Assembly: GCA_964450715.1 (NCBI GenBank)
Contig: CAYVFC010000002.1
Location: 62,001 to 126,000, forward strand
DNA length: 64,000 nt
DNA from: CAYVFC01 sp964450715
GTDB lineage: Bacteria > Myxococcota_A > Polyangia > Polyangiales > JAFGIB01
Direction: 5' to 3'
The notes beneath the pieces are model-generated. The model had not been told where the DNA came from. It saw only the letters and a program-made list of their open reading frames with translations, and searched no databases. Both the position numbers and the translations under genes were made by a program. Shown piece after piece: positions 1 through 7,613 of this stretch (the first letter of the stretch is position 1; each line of letters starts with the position of its first letter).

Positions 1-1524
1 GACCATCTGGGAATCGGGGAAATCCGATTGATTCACTTCCGCCTTCAGAACCACGCTGTTCGTCGGCCGGAAAGCCAGCCCTGCCGCCATCTGTTGCTGA
101 TTGAGATCGGGCCAGGTGCTGTCGGTGACGATGTGCTCGAACAACGCATAAGGCGTGAGGATCATCTCGCTCGAAGCGAGGTTGAAATAGAAATCGTAAC
201 TGAGAATCGTGTACACGCTCGATCTCTCGAAGTCGGGCTGGTACTGCAACATGGGTGTCTCTACCTCGAGAATGGGTAGTAACCGCTGCGGGCGGTTCGC
301 GTATTCGACCGATCCGTGAATGAATTCGACCTGCAACTTGGCGTCATAGAGCTTGAACAGGAAATCGAGGGAGCCGGTCAGCTCCGTGTACTTCTCCACC
401 TCGTCGACCTCGATGAGAAAGATCGGTAGATAGGTCGAGATACGCTTGGTCACGTCTCGCACCGTGCCGTAGTAGAGGTGACCCCCCAGGGCGACCTCGA
501 GATCCGTCCCCTGGTAGGAACCGCGCAGGCGCAGTCCCAGCGCCTTGTTATTGTTCAGATCATATACCGATTCCGCCGGTCCGCGGTTGTTGGACGCGGT
601 AGCCGCGTAATCGAGGAAAACGTTGGATAGAGGAAACAGGCGGCCGAAGAGCTGTACGCCGGTCTGTGCCGAGGGAATGAATTGCCGCAGCATGAAAATG
701 GGCGGCAGTATGGGCAGGCGCACCGGCGAGCCGTGGTCCACGTTCCAGATGCCGTACGGAGTCAAGAAGCGGCCCGCCATCACGCCGAAGGCGTCTATCG
801 GTTTCCAGGTCAGGTGGACGCGTTCGATGACAATCGAGCCCAGACGGGTTGCTTCGCCGGTAAACGGATCCAACACCCGGGTGTCGACCCGTTCGAAAGA
901 AGTATTCAAGATCTGGTTGTCGTCATAGCTCCTCTCGTAACCCAGGGGCAAAGCGGTGAAGCGGATCTCGGCCAGAGCGCTCGTCGTCTCGCTCATCTGA
1001 CTCGCGAAGTAGAGGTTCAGGCGGTTGACCACGAAGGACAGATTGTCGCGTACCACGCCGTAAGGAGACTCGCGGCTCTCGTCGAACTCGTAGTAGTAGA
1101 GGTTGAGGTCGAAGAAACCGGAGAGGTTGAAGCTGGGTTCGAACTCTTGGTCGGCAGCCAGAGCCGCGTAGTCCTCGGCCTCGTTGGATGAATAGGCCGC
1201 GGCCTTGAGGGATTCGAGCTCTTTCTCGAGCCTGTCGATTTCCAGGAGCTTCTGCTCGATGGCGCGCAGCCTTTCTTCATCCCCTTCGGAATCGGCATTT
1301 CCTTCGACCGGCGCAGCGTCGCCCTCGGGTCGGGCGAGCTCGTTGGGTTGCGCGTCGCTCGAGGCGGCCGAAGGCGCGCTCTCCGTATCGGCTTCCGGCG
1401 CCTCGGCCGGCTCATCCGGTGAGACCGGCTGGCCCTGGGCAAGCGAGACCGGTATGGCGCTGGCGAAGAAGATTCCGCAGAGAACGAAGACGCGGGCGAG
1501 ATTCTCTTCGTGCGAGATGGTCAT
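1..1524 (-). CDS. porin-like outer-membrane protein (3' end outside window)
   Basis: The frame is open from the ATG at 1524 to the window edge, 508 codons without a stop. It starts with a signal peptide ending near SLAQG (about residue 30). A Pro/Glu/Ala-rich linker follows, then a short charged coiled coil (about residues 76-96), typical of trimeric-porin N termini. After about residue 110 come alternating aromatic/hydrophobic strands such as GFFDLNLYYYEFDE and FGVMAGRFLTPYGIW, as in phosphate-selective or carbohydrate porin-like barrels. A GGAGG lies 8 bases before the ATG. The start overlaps the upstream lipoprotein stop (TGATG), so the two are probably translationally coupled. The barrel type is inferred from composition; the substrate is unknown. 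Confidence 0.75.
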   Translation of the reverse strand, partial: MTISHEENLARVFVLCGIFFASAIPVSLAQGQPVSPDEPAEAPEADTESAPSAASSDAQPNELARPEGDAAPVEGNADSEGDEERLRAIEQKLLEIDRLEKELESLKAAAYSSNEAEDYAALAADQEFEPSFNLSGFFDLNLYYYEFDESRESPYGVVRDNLSFVVNRLNLYFASQMSETTSALAEIRFTALPLGYERSYDDNQILNTSFERVDTRVLDPFTGEATRLGSIVIERVHLTWKPIDAFGVMAGRFLTPYGIWNVDHGSPVRLPILPPIFMLRQFIPSAQTGVQLFGRLFPLSNVFLDYAATASNNRGPAESVYDLNNNKALGLRLRGSYQGTDLEVALGGHLYYGTVRDVTKRISTYLPIFLIEVDEVEKYTELTGSLDFLFKLYDAKLQVEFIHGSVEYANRPQRLLPILEVETPMLQYQPDFERSSVYTILSYDFYFNLASSEMILTPYALFEHIVTDSTWPDLNQQQMAAGLAFRPTNSVVLKAEVNQSDFPDSQMV

Positions 1525-2267
1525 CAGAAAGCCTCCGCCGTGTCGTCACTGGATAGATTGCGCGGATCCATACAGAACCGAACGCCGTCCCTTTCGAGGC
1601 ATTGGTACTGCGTCTTGTCGTCGAATACGGGGTCGTTCTCGTTGCTGCGGCAATCGTCGTTCGATTCACAGATCGGCGCGCAGATCTTGTAGGATATCGT
1701 GCTTCGCAACCCCGCCGTGTCCAACTCGACCTTCGTTATCACCAGCGCGGAACCCTCCGGGCAGCTGAGCATGGCCGCGTAGTCGCCAATGGTCGCGATG
1801 TCGCAGACGATAGGGGTTCCCGTACAACCGACAGCTAAAAGGGTACAGAAACCGTTGGCGAAGTAGGAGGGCCTGTTGGCCCCGCCGGCGTAGCTGCGCC
1901 GACAGGCGAGCACGGCACCGGGCCAATCCGCGGGCACGCTGTCGCAACCGGCGATTTCTCCCTGGTTGGGCATGGGTATATCGTTTATGACGCAAGGCGA
2001 GTCCGGCGTAGAGGTGCAGGTACAGGACGATCCGAGCCACTGTTCCGGATCGATGTCGTCCCCCGCATCCGGCGCCTGTTGGTCGGGCCCCGGTTCGCTC
2101 TCGTCGGCGATGCAATTGTTGTCCGCCAGGGTGAATCCCTCTCCGCACGGGTCGTGGTCTGAAGCCAGGCACGATGCAAAGAAGGTACTCGCTAACAAGA
2201 CAAGCGGAACCATGGCCGCATTTCGCACGATTCGACCTCCGGAATTGCTAGACCGCGCGCGTTTCAT
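1524..2267 (-). CDS. Cys-rich lipoprotein coupled to the porin
   Basis: 247 residues. The N terminus has a basic stretch, a hydrophobic core and a lipobox FFASC (Cys about 33), so it should be a lipid-anchored envelope protein. The mature part has about 14 cysteines in pairs (for example GSSCTCTSTPDSPCV), suggesting disulfide knots outside the cytoplasm. No family is recognised. It is the first gene of a two-gene operon with the porin-like gene, with a good sigma-70-type promoter just upstream. Confidence 0.7.
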   Translation of the reverse strand: MKRARSSNSGGRIVRNAAMVPLVLLASTFFASCLASDHDPCGEGFTLADNNCIADESEPGPDQQAPDAGDDIDPEQWLGSSCTCTSTPDSPCVINDIPMPNQGEIAGCDSVPADWPGAVLACRRSYAGGANRPSYFANGFCTLLAVGCTGTPIVCDIATIGDYAAMLSCPEGSALVITKVELDTAGLRSTISYKICAPICESNDDCRSNENDPVFDDKTQYQCLERDGVRFCMDPRNLSSDDTAEAF

Positions 2268-2301
2268 CTACGCCCGCGGTCGGAAAAACATCGATCTATC
2301 C

Positions 2302-2330
2302 ATTCTATTTTAGAAGCGTTTTCAGTCCAA
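2302..2330 (-). promoter_or_regulatory. sigma-70-type promoter of the lipoprotein-porin operon
   Basis: On the minus strand TTGGAC (2330-2325) and TAGAAT (2307-2302) are separated by 17 bases, close to the TTGACA/TATAAT consensus. Transcription would start near 2295, about 28 bases before the ATG at 2267. Confidence 0.55.
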
Positions 2331-2522
2331 TGGATTTCGGATCGACGAACGGCGAGAGGGAAAGAATTTCGGTATTCTTACTCGAAATGTCGGAGGATGT
2401 GCGACAAATGGGCGCCTGTCATCTCAATGTCTCGAGGTAACGATGCTCTTACAATACGCATATAGAGGTCTGAACACCGGGGACTTCTCGAGCGATAGTG
2501 TTGAATGAAGGGGGCTTCGGAT

Positions 2523-2786
2523 ATGGGCGTGGTTCGAATCGAGACGGTGGTGCTCGGCACCTGGATTGCGCTCGGTTGCACGGCGACGGAACAGAGCCCC
2601 TTTGCCGCTTCGCCCCCTGGCGACGAGGACGATCTCGACGACGGCGCCAGCGCGAACGATGATCCCGATGGCAGCAAGGTGATCGCGACCAAGGATGGCG
2701 AAGTAGAAGACGGCGCGGGCGGGGAAGGAGAAGGGGGGGTACTCGTAGGCGAGGGCGTCCCGGATCTCAATGCGGGCCGCCGGCTC
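2523..2786 (+). pseudogene. lipoprotein, 5' part only, cut by mobile debris
   Basis: The ATG at 2523 is preferred over 2505 because a G-rich stretch precedes it and the lipobox then sits at residue 19. It encodes a short hydrophobic N terminus with lipobox ALGC and an Asp/Gly/Glu-rich linker, the usual start of surface lipoproteins in this window. From about 2781 the frame enters the 13-base repeats and then runs antisense to the IS91-like and recombinase remnants. The native C-terminal part is therefore lost, although the frame stays open to 3299. Confidence 0.5.
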
Positions 2787-2819
2787 AACCGATCGGCTCA
2801 ACCGATCGGCTCAGCCGAA
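2781..2819. repeat. three 13-base tandem repeats at an IS91-like end
   Basis: CGGCTCAACCGAT occurs twice (2781-2793, 2794-2806), followed by the variant CGGCTCAGCCGAA (2807-2819). The array overlaps and lies just outside the stop codon of the IS91-like transposase fragment (minus-strand TGA at 2813-2811). A comparable duplication of the same terminal motif is found at 63843-63938. Confidence 0.6.
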
Positions 2820-2992
2820 CGTAAGAAGCAGCTGTCCGGGCGGATCCGGAAGCGGCCTCGGCGGGGGCATGGGTGCGAGCCCGGCACGGGCCAGGCCCTT
2901 GCGGATCTCGGCATCGCTGCTGCCATCTCGACCAGACGCATCCTTGCCGAGCATTTGGGGCATATGGTCACGTCCACGGCGAAGGAGCACTT
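2811..2992 (-). mobile_element. IS91-family transposase, 3' fragment, frameshifted
   Basis: One minus frame reads FAVDVTICPKCSARMRLVEM, matching the CxxC zinc-binding C-terminal part of IS91-family (Y2, rolling-circle) transposases. A neighbouring frame continues with AEIRKGLARAGL, MPPPRPLPDPPGQLLLTFG and a stop, the Pro-rich tail of the same family. The change of frame shows decay. The final tail is nearly the same as at 63919-64000 (RAGLGPMPPPPRP, PPGQLLLPLG), so the window carries two 3' ends of one element family. Confidence 0.6.
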
Positions 2993-2993
2993 T

Positions 2994-3616
2994 TCATACT
3001 GCACCTCGCGCAGTGGAATTGCCCACGGCTGTCTCGTTGACGTTTGCGCCGGCAGCAGCAGGCGCATCGGGTGGCCAGTATATCCATTGTCCGAGGTCGT
3101 CGCATATGCGGGCATTGAACCGACCTGCGTTGCGCCATCTCCGCAGAGTCGTCCGCTTGTTCCCGAGCTTCTTCATCATTTGGTTGCCTGTCAGCCAACC
3201 GGCCTCAAGCAACCGTTGCTTGAGACTTCTCATCTTATGGGCATAGCGAAGCCACTGGACGCTGGTCGCGTTGAACTGCGCACCGGCGCCTGTGCGTAGG
3301 CCGCGCTCGTTGAGCACATGGGCGGCGCGGGCGGCGGTGTACTGGTCGAGAAGCTCGTCGAGCTGGCGTTTAACCTCCTCATCGGTGGCCCTCAGTTGCT
3401 GCGCCATCAAGGGACGAGGCAGCGTCAGCGTGGTCGTGGCCCCGCCCCGAAAACGGACGGCGGCGGTGATCTGTCGCCGCTTTATGAGCGTAACGTCCTC
3501 GATCAGCAGGCCGAGCATCCGCTTGCGTTCGCGCGGCTCAGTGTTCGGGTCATGCCAGATGGCGGGGAAGTTATCTGCAAGCGAGAAGATGCGCTGGCGT
3601 TTTTCTGTATCGAGGG
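2994..3616 (-). pseudogene. serine site-specific recombinase, C-terminal fragment
   Basis: The frame reads RQRIFSLADNFPAIWHDP, then ERKRMLGLLIEDVTLIKR and FRGGATTTLTLPRPL, as in the C-terminal half of large serine recombinases (the part after the zinc ribbon), followed by a helix-turn-helix-like segment (GNQMMKKLGNKRTTLRRWRN). The N-terminal resolvase domain with the catalytic Ser is absent; upstream sequence belongs to a truncated lipoprotein. It abuts the IS91-like fragment near 2993. Non-functional remnant. Confidence 0.7.
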
Positions 3617-3865
3617 CTAGGCTAGGCGCGCAGCTCGAAGGGCAAGCTGCAGACCCACTGGCGAATCGGCGAACCCGCCATTACCAACGGATTCGGTGAC
3701 CGCGCCTCCATAACCTCTAAACGCGCCCGCCGCCCCGCCGGGCGCCCCGCCATAATCGTATACGCCGCCCACACTACCGAGCCCGTCGTCAGCCCCCTGG
3801 CCGTCGTCACCACCCGCGCAGGCGGCAGCAGCCGGCAACGCCAATACAGTCAATAGAAGCACCAA
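3617..3865 (-). pseudogene. small lipoprotein, probably truncated
   Basis: TTG (3865) or GTG (3862) start after GGAGCCCGAGG, a hydrophobic leader with lipobox PAAAAC, then a Gly/Asp-rich linker (82 residues in all). The last residues run into the recombinase fragment, so the native C terminus is probably missing. No family recognised. Confidence 0.4.
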
Positions 3866-4199
3866 CCTCGGGCTCCGCCGTCAAACGCGATCCAACGCAA
3901 CATGGGTGCGACCGACTACCGGTTCAACCGCGTTTCGCCGGGTTTCGTAAGCCATGAAGAATACATTTAGTAACAATTAATCTTCCGCAACCGAAGCGGT
4001 CCGAGATTGGTGACATCGTTCGGCCTTTGGCCATTCGCGTTTCGTATCCGGCAACTCCGGAGTGGTCGTACGAATACCGTCCCCGAAGGTTGCCAACCTG
4101 TCTCCAAAGGTTGCGAAGAACGTCAAGGCCGTCTCTTGCAAGCGCAGAGGCCGACGAGGTTGGACCAGTTTCCGTTCCAGGGCTTCGTTCCCGGGTTCT
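3866..4199. other. intergenic, no gene seen
   Basis: About 330 bases between the lipoprotein fragment and the 3' end of the pectate-lyase-like gene. The open frames here are short, without ribosome-binding sites or family resemblance. No convincing terminator or promoter was found. Confidence 0.4.
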
Positions 4200-5906
4200 T
4201 CAGGGCGCGTTGAAGGGCGTGCCGCCGCCCTTGCCCGCGGCAGCCATCACATAGTCCACCAGCGACTGGTCCGCGGCAGATCGGTGGGCGGCGATCAGGT
4301 CCTGGGAGGCCTGGCTGTAGTCGCTCAGCATGTCCGGGGTGGTTCCGTGCGACGCCGTCAGGTCGGCGCCGGGCGAGGGGAGCAACTGGTAGGACGCATC
4401 GGCCAGGGCCACGTGGCTGCCGAACACCTCCAACCCGCCCTCGCGAAAATCCGCCAGCAACTCCGCTACGAAGTAGTCGAGGTCGTCATCGCCGATCACA
4501 TCCGGGTTGGCGAGGAAGATGCTGTCTTCAAAGGCGACGCGCGCGCCCACCCGCACGCTTAACACGTCCTTGCGATAACCGTAGAATACGTTGTTGAACA
4601 TATGGGACCTGCCGCGCCGGATCAGCGGCACGCGCCGGCCGGTGTTGCCGAAGGTGTCGTAGAATTCGTCCGTGGTGATGAAGGCATTGTGATGAAAGGT
4701 CGTGGCGATCTGCTCGTTGATCTCGCGGCTGTCGCTCGAGCCGTGCAGCGAGGCGCGCTTGACGTTCTGCACGCGGTTGAAGGAGATGGTGATGTCGTGA
4801 GCGCCCACCTTGACGTCAAAGGCGGCGTCGCCGGTGAGGTCGAAGGTGTTCTGGTGGATCCAGATGTCGTGCGAGGCGCCGGTCGCGCGGAGCATGTCCG
4901 GGTCGAGCCCGTGATCCTCTGTGTGGCCCGCCCCCTGAAAGCGCAGATTGGTGATGATCACGCTGTTGGACGTCTCCACCGGCTCGCCGCTCGAGTCGGA
5001 CCCGACGGCAAAGCCGCTGAACAGCAGCTGCGCCCGGCTCTGCCGCCCGTCGATGGTGGTGTTGGAACCGATGCGCGGGTTGCGGATGGGAAGGTCCCCG
5101 TCGTTCAGGCGGTCGTTGAAAAAGGTCTGCAGGCACTGTCCGTCCGCGACGCCGTTCGCGGCGCACCACGCCGCGTGGTCGTTGCAGAGCTCCCGCCCGT
5201 CCACGCCGAGCGCGGCCTGAACCTCCGTGTCGGTGCAGTGAATACGGTAGAGGGCGACATCAATGCGATCGGCGAAATCGTCCTTGTCGAACACGATCCA
5301 GTTGTGCGCGTCATCCGCCGCCGCGTCGGCGAGTTGCTGCTCCACGGATACCGCCCCTCCCCTGGTGATGATCGTGAGCTTGCTCCCACCGGCCGGGTCG
5401 TAGCCACCCATGGCATCCTCGCCATAGCCGACCGGGCGCCCCAGGGAGCTCGCCAGACAGGCCACGATCTCCTGGTCGGTCTGCAGCGACGACTCGCGCC
5501 AGTTGACCCGCGGATCGGTGATCAACGACTCGCAGTCCGCGTGGAGCGGCACGGCCCCATCCCCGCCGGCATCCGGGGCAGCGGCCCCACCCCCGTCCGT
5601 GCCCGCGTCGGTCGAACCGGAGGAGGGGTCCGGGCTGTTCTCGTCGGTCACGCCGTCCCCCGGGCCGGCGGCATCGGTCGTCGGCGGCTGGGCAACACCC
5701 GTAGCGCCGTTGCCTCCCGCCGCGGGCGTGCCCGGGCTCCCGACAGATGGCGCCGGCGCGCCGGCCGCGCCCGGTTCGTACGGCGAAGCCGGATCGCCAC
5801 CACAGGCAGCCGTCCACATCATCAGGACGACGAGGTACAGGAAAGTCCCGACCGACGGACAGCCCGGCCCGGCGTATCGCGCCCTGGATACCGGCGGGTA
5901 AAACAT
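4200..5906 (-). CDS. pectate-lyase-like (PL1) beta-helix lipoprotein
   Basis: 568 residues. Leader with lipobox WTAACGG (Cys about 35), then a Gly/Ala/Pro/Asp linker to about residue 120, so it is probably surface anchored. The rest resembles pectate lyase family 1 parallel beta-helices: SVIITNLRFQGAGH (coil start), DIWIHQNTFDLTG, HDITISFNRVQNVKRASLHG, TTFHHNAFITT, and RRVPLIRRGRSHMFNN, equivalent to the family's hHN...RxPxxRxGxxHxxNN signature including the catalytic-Arg region. It should cleave uronate-containing polysaccharide by beta-elimination; the true substrate is unknown. It stands alone between remnant regions. Confidence 0.75.
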   Translation of the reverse strand: MFYPPVSRARYAGPGCPSVGTFLYLVVLMMWTAACGGDPASPYEPGAAGAPAPSVGSPGTPAAGGNGATGVAQPPTTDAAGPGDGVTDENSPDPSSGSTDAGTDGGGAAAPDAGGDGAVPLHADCESLITDPRVNWRESSLQTDQEIVACLASSLGRPVGYGEDAMGGYDPAGGSKLTIITRGGAVSVEQQLADAAADDAHNWIVFDKDDFADRIDVALYRIHCTDTEVQAALGVDGRELCNDHAAWCAANGVADGQCLQTFFNDRLNDGDLPIRNPRIGSNTTIDGRQSRAQLLFSGFAVGSDSSGEPVETSNSVIITNLRFQGAGHTEDHGLDPDMLRATGASHDIWIHQNTFDLTGDAAFDVKVGAHDITISFNRVQNVKRASLHGSSDSREINEQIATTFHHNAFITTDEFYDTFGNTGRRVPLIRRGRSHMFNNVFYGYRKDVLSVRVGARVAFEDSIFLANPDVIGDDDLDYFVAELLADFREGGLEVFGSHVALADASYQLLPSPGADLTASHGTTPDMLSDYSQASQDLIAAHRSAADQSLVDYVMAAAGKGGGTPFNAP

Positions 5907-6209
5907 GAAGGACCTCCTCGTCCGACCTCACAAGCGATATGAAGCGAACCCTACGTGTCGGCGTGACCCGGTCTCGAGTCGTTCGACAATACCGATTTCC
6001 TTTCTGGTGACCATCCCCCACCAATTCGGGTCATGGCGACCGCTTCCGTGTACTCTTGGGCGCCCCGGCCTCGACCCTACCAGGCCGGTGTAGACGACGC
6101 TTGGGTAATCGCCGGGCGCGCCTGGGAAACCATTAAGTCCGACTACATCGCCTAGCCGCCTGGCAGCGGTTGCCGCCGATCGTAAAGCGCTTCCCGGTTC
6201 GCACGTCTA
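5907..6209. other. intergenic, no gene seen
   Basis: Divergent spacer between the lyase-like gene and the TetR fragment. No convincing reading frame or hairpin was found. Confidence 0.4.
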
Positions 6210-6239
6210 TTGACAGCCGGCGACGGTATGCGCTAGTCA
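6210..6239 (+). promoter_or_regulatory. candidate promoter of the TetR fragment
   Basis: A perfect TTGACA (6210-6215) is followed 17-18 bases later by a weak -10 (CTAGTC/TAGTCA, 6233-6239). Transcription would begin almost at the ATG (6247), giving a leaderless or very short-leader transcript. Confidence 0.3.
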
Positions 6240-6246
6240 AACGAAA

Positions 6247-6262
6247 ATGAACGTTCGTTCAT
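6247..6262. promoter_or_regulatory. palindromic TetR-type operator over the start codon
   Basis: ATGAACG-TT-CGTTCAT, two perfect 7-base arms with a 2-base spacer. The sequence resembles operators of TetR/AcrR-type repressors and lies exactly on the first codons of the TetR gene, as expected for autoregulation. Confidence 0.55.
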
Positions 6263-6663
6263 CTATCGCGGCGGAAAAGCGAGGACCGGTAGACAGCCGT
6301 AAGCCAAACGTCCGCGAACTGGAGAACCGTAAGACGGACAAGCGAAAAGCCATTCTGCGCGCGGCCCTGAAGGTCTTCGCCCAGGGCGGCGGCAATGGAA
6401 CGGCCATCCCGGCTATCGCCGAGCGGGCCAGGGTGGGTACGGGAACCATCTATCGGTATTTCGCCAGCAAGGAGGCGCTGGTCAACGAGCTTTACCGTGA
6501 ACAGAAAGAAGCGCTCGGCGTTCGCCTGACCTCGAATATCGATATGAGCGCGGAGCCGCACGCGCTTTTCGCGGACAACTGGGATCGGTTGGTGGCCTTC
6601 GCCCGGGAAGAACCCGAGGCGTACCGTTTTCTCGAACCGTATCGTCTGGGACCCGCGCTCTAG
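6247..6663 (+). pseudogene. TetR/AcrR-family repressor, ligand domain truncated
   Basis: 138 codons; family members are usually 190-210. Residues about 34-80 are a good TetR DNA-binding domain (AILRAALKVFAQGG, then TAIPAIAERARVGTGTIYRYF, the helix-turn-helix). The ligand-binding part stops after YRFLEPYRL, where sequence from an unrelated secreted-protein gene begins in another frame (about 6640). The product could still bind DNA but lacks most of the dimerisation and ligand domain. An operator-like palindrome overlaps its start. Confidence 0.7.
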
Positions 6664-7063
6664 CCAGTTCATGATGGTATGCGCGACAGACAACCCGGAC
6701 CCGGACACCGGCTACCCCTGCCGGATCGCGCGACCCTCCCCCTACCGGACCATCGCCGCGGTACAGTGCAACGGCAGGTTCTGGGGAGGCGACCTGGTGC
6801 TGGCGAGCGGCGGCGGCTACTGGACCGCCTACACCCAGGAGGGCGCCATCAACCTGGTCCACTTCACCGAGGCCGGCCCGGACCAGACCATTGACAACGC
6901 GGGCAGCGCCGGCGGAGCCACGGTCGGCGCCCAGTTCGGCATCGACGTACCGGACCACAACTATCACGCCTTCAAGGCCTATCCGGACGGCAGCGTTGCC
7001 TACCCGGCCGCCGGCACCAACAACACCTCGATCCGCATCGCGCGCCTGATGCCCTGCCAGTAG
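6638..7063 (+). pseudogene. 3' fragment of a secreted protein gene
   Basis: The frame is already coding-like upstream of its first ATG (IVWDPRSSQFMMVCATDN) and continues to a natural stop (ARLMPCQ). It has Cys residues, many Gly/Tyr/Trp and no leader, so it is the C-terminal end of an extracellular protein whose 5' part was lost at the junction with the TetR gene. No family recognised. Confidence 0.5.
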
Positions 7064-7091
7064 CCGGAGGGTGCGGCTCCTTTGAAAAGAG

Positions 7092-7440
7092 TCATTTTTT
7101 GCCGCTCAGCAGGCAACGGCCCTTGGCGAAACGCGCGAGGTGGTTGCGCTTGAGTTCCTGTGCGACGTGAAATCGCCAGTAGTCATCGAAATCGTCGTTG
7201 GCGATCATCGCGCGTAACTTCAGGACAGCTTCGGCACCCGCGAGGCTCCACCGTGCTCCGGTGATATCCATCCGGTCCTTGACCAGATGGCGACAGGCAC
7301 CCTCGATCACGCCAGTCGAGATCGGCCAGCCTCTACGTAACGCCAGGGCTTAGTCGAGATACGCGCCTTTGTTTTTGCCTAAAAATCCTCGTCGATTTCG
7401 AGAAGTCTCCCCTTCGCTCCGCTTTGGTGTACGCTTGCAT
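7092..7440 (-). mobile_element. ISKra4-like transposase, C-terminal remnant
   Basis: The minus frame reads LRRGWPISTGVIEGACRH, KDRMDITGARWSLAGAEAV and YWRFHVAQE, the conserved C-terminal end of ISKra4-family transposases (IEGACRH...TGARW). An in-frame TAA (7352-7350) interrupts the upstream continuation (NRRGFLGKNKGAYLD-stop-ALALRRGW), where the family usually has an aromatic residue. No inverted repeats or remaining N-terminal part were found. The upper boundary is approximate, and nothing recognisable lies between it and 7613. Confidence 0.65.
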
Positions 7441-7613
7441 GGGCCCTCCGGTTTCGCTTTCGGGTTTACGCACTGCGAAAGCTACACCTGGAAGGCCCTT
7501 TCTTCTACCCTCGAACGGTCTAAGTTGTTGAATTTGCCGGGTTTTCAACTCCCTTCAAGAGATCCGCACCCAAATGACAAAGCCGGCTCCTCGTTTGACC
7601 AGGTGGCCCAGCC

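Noticed and set aside
4602..5942. 446-codon plus-strand frame
   Set aside because: Antisense to the pectate-lyase-like gene, whose beta-helix motifs are convincing.
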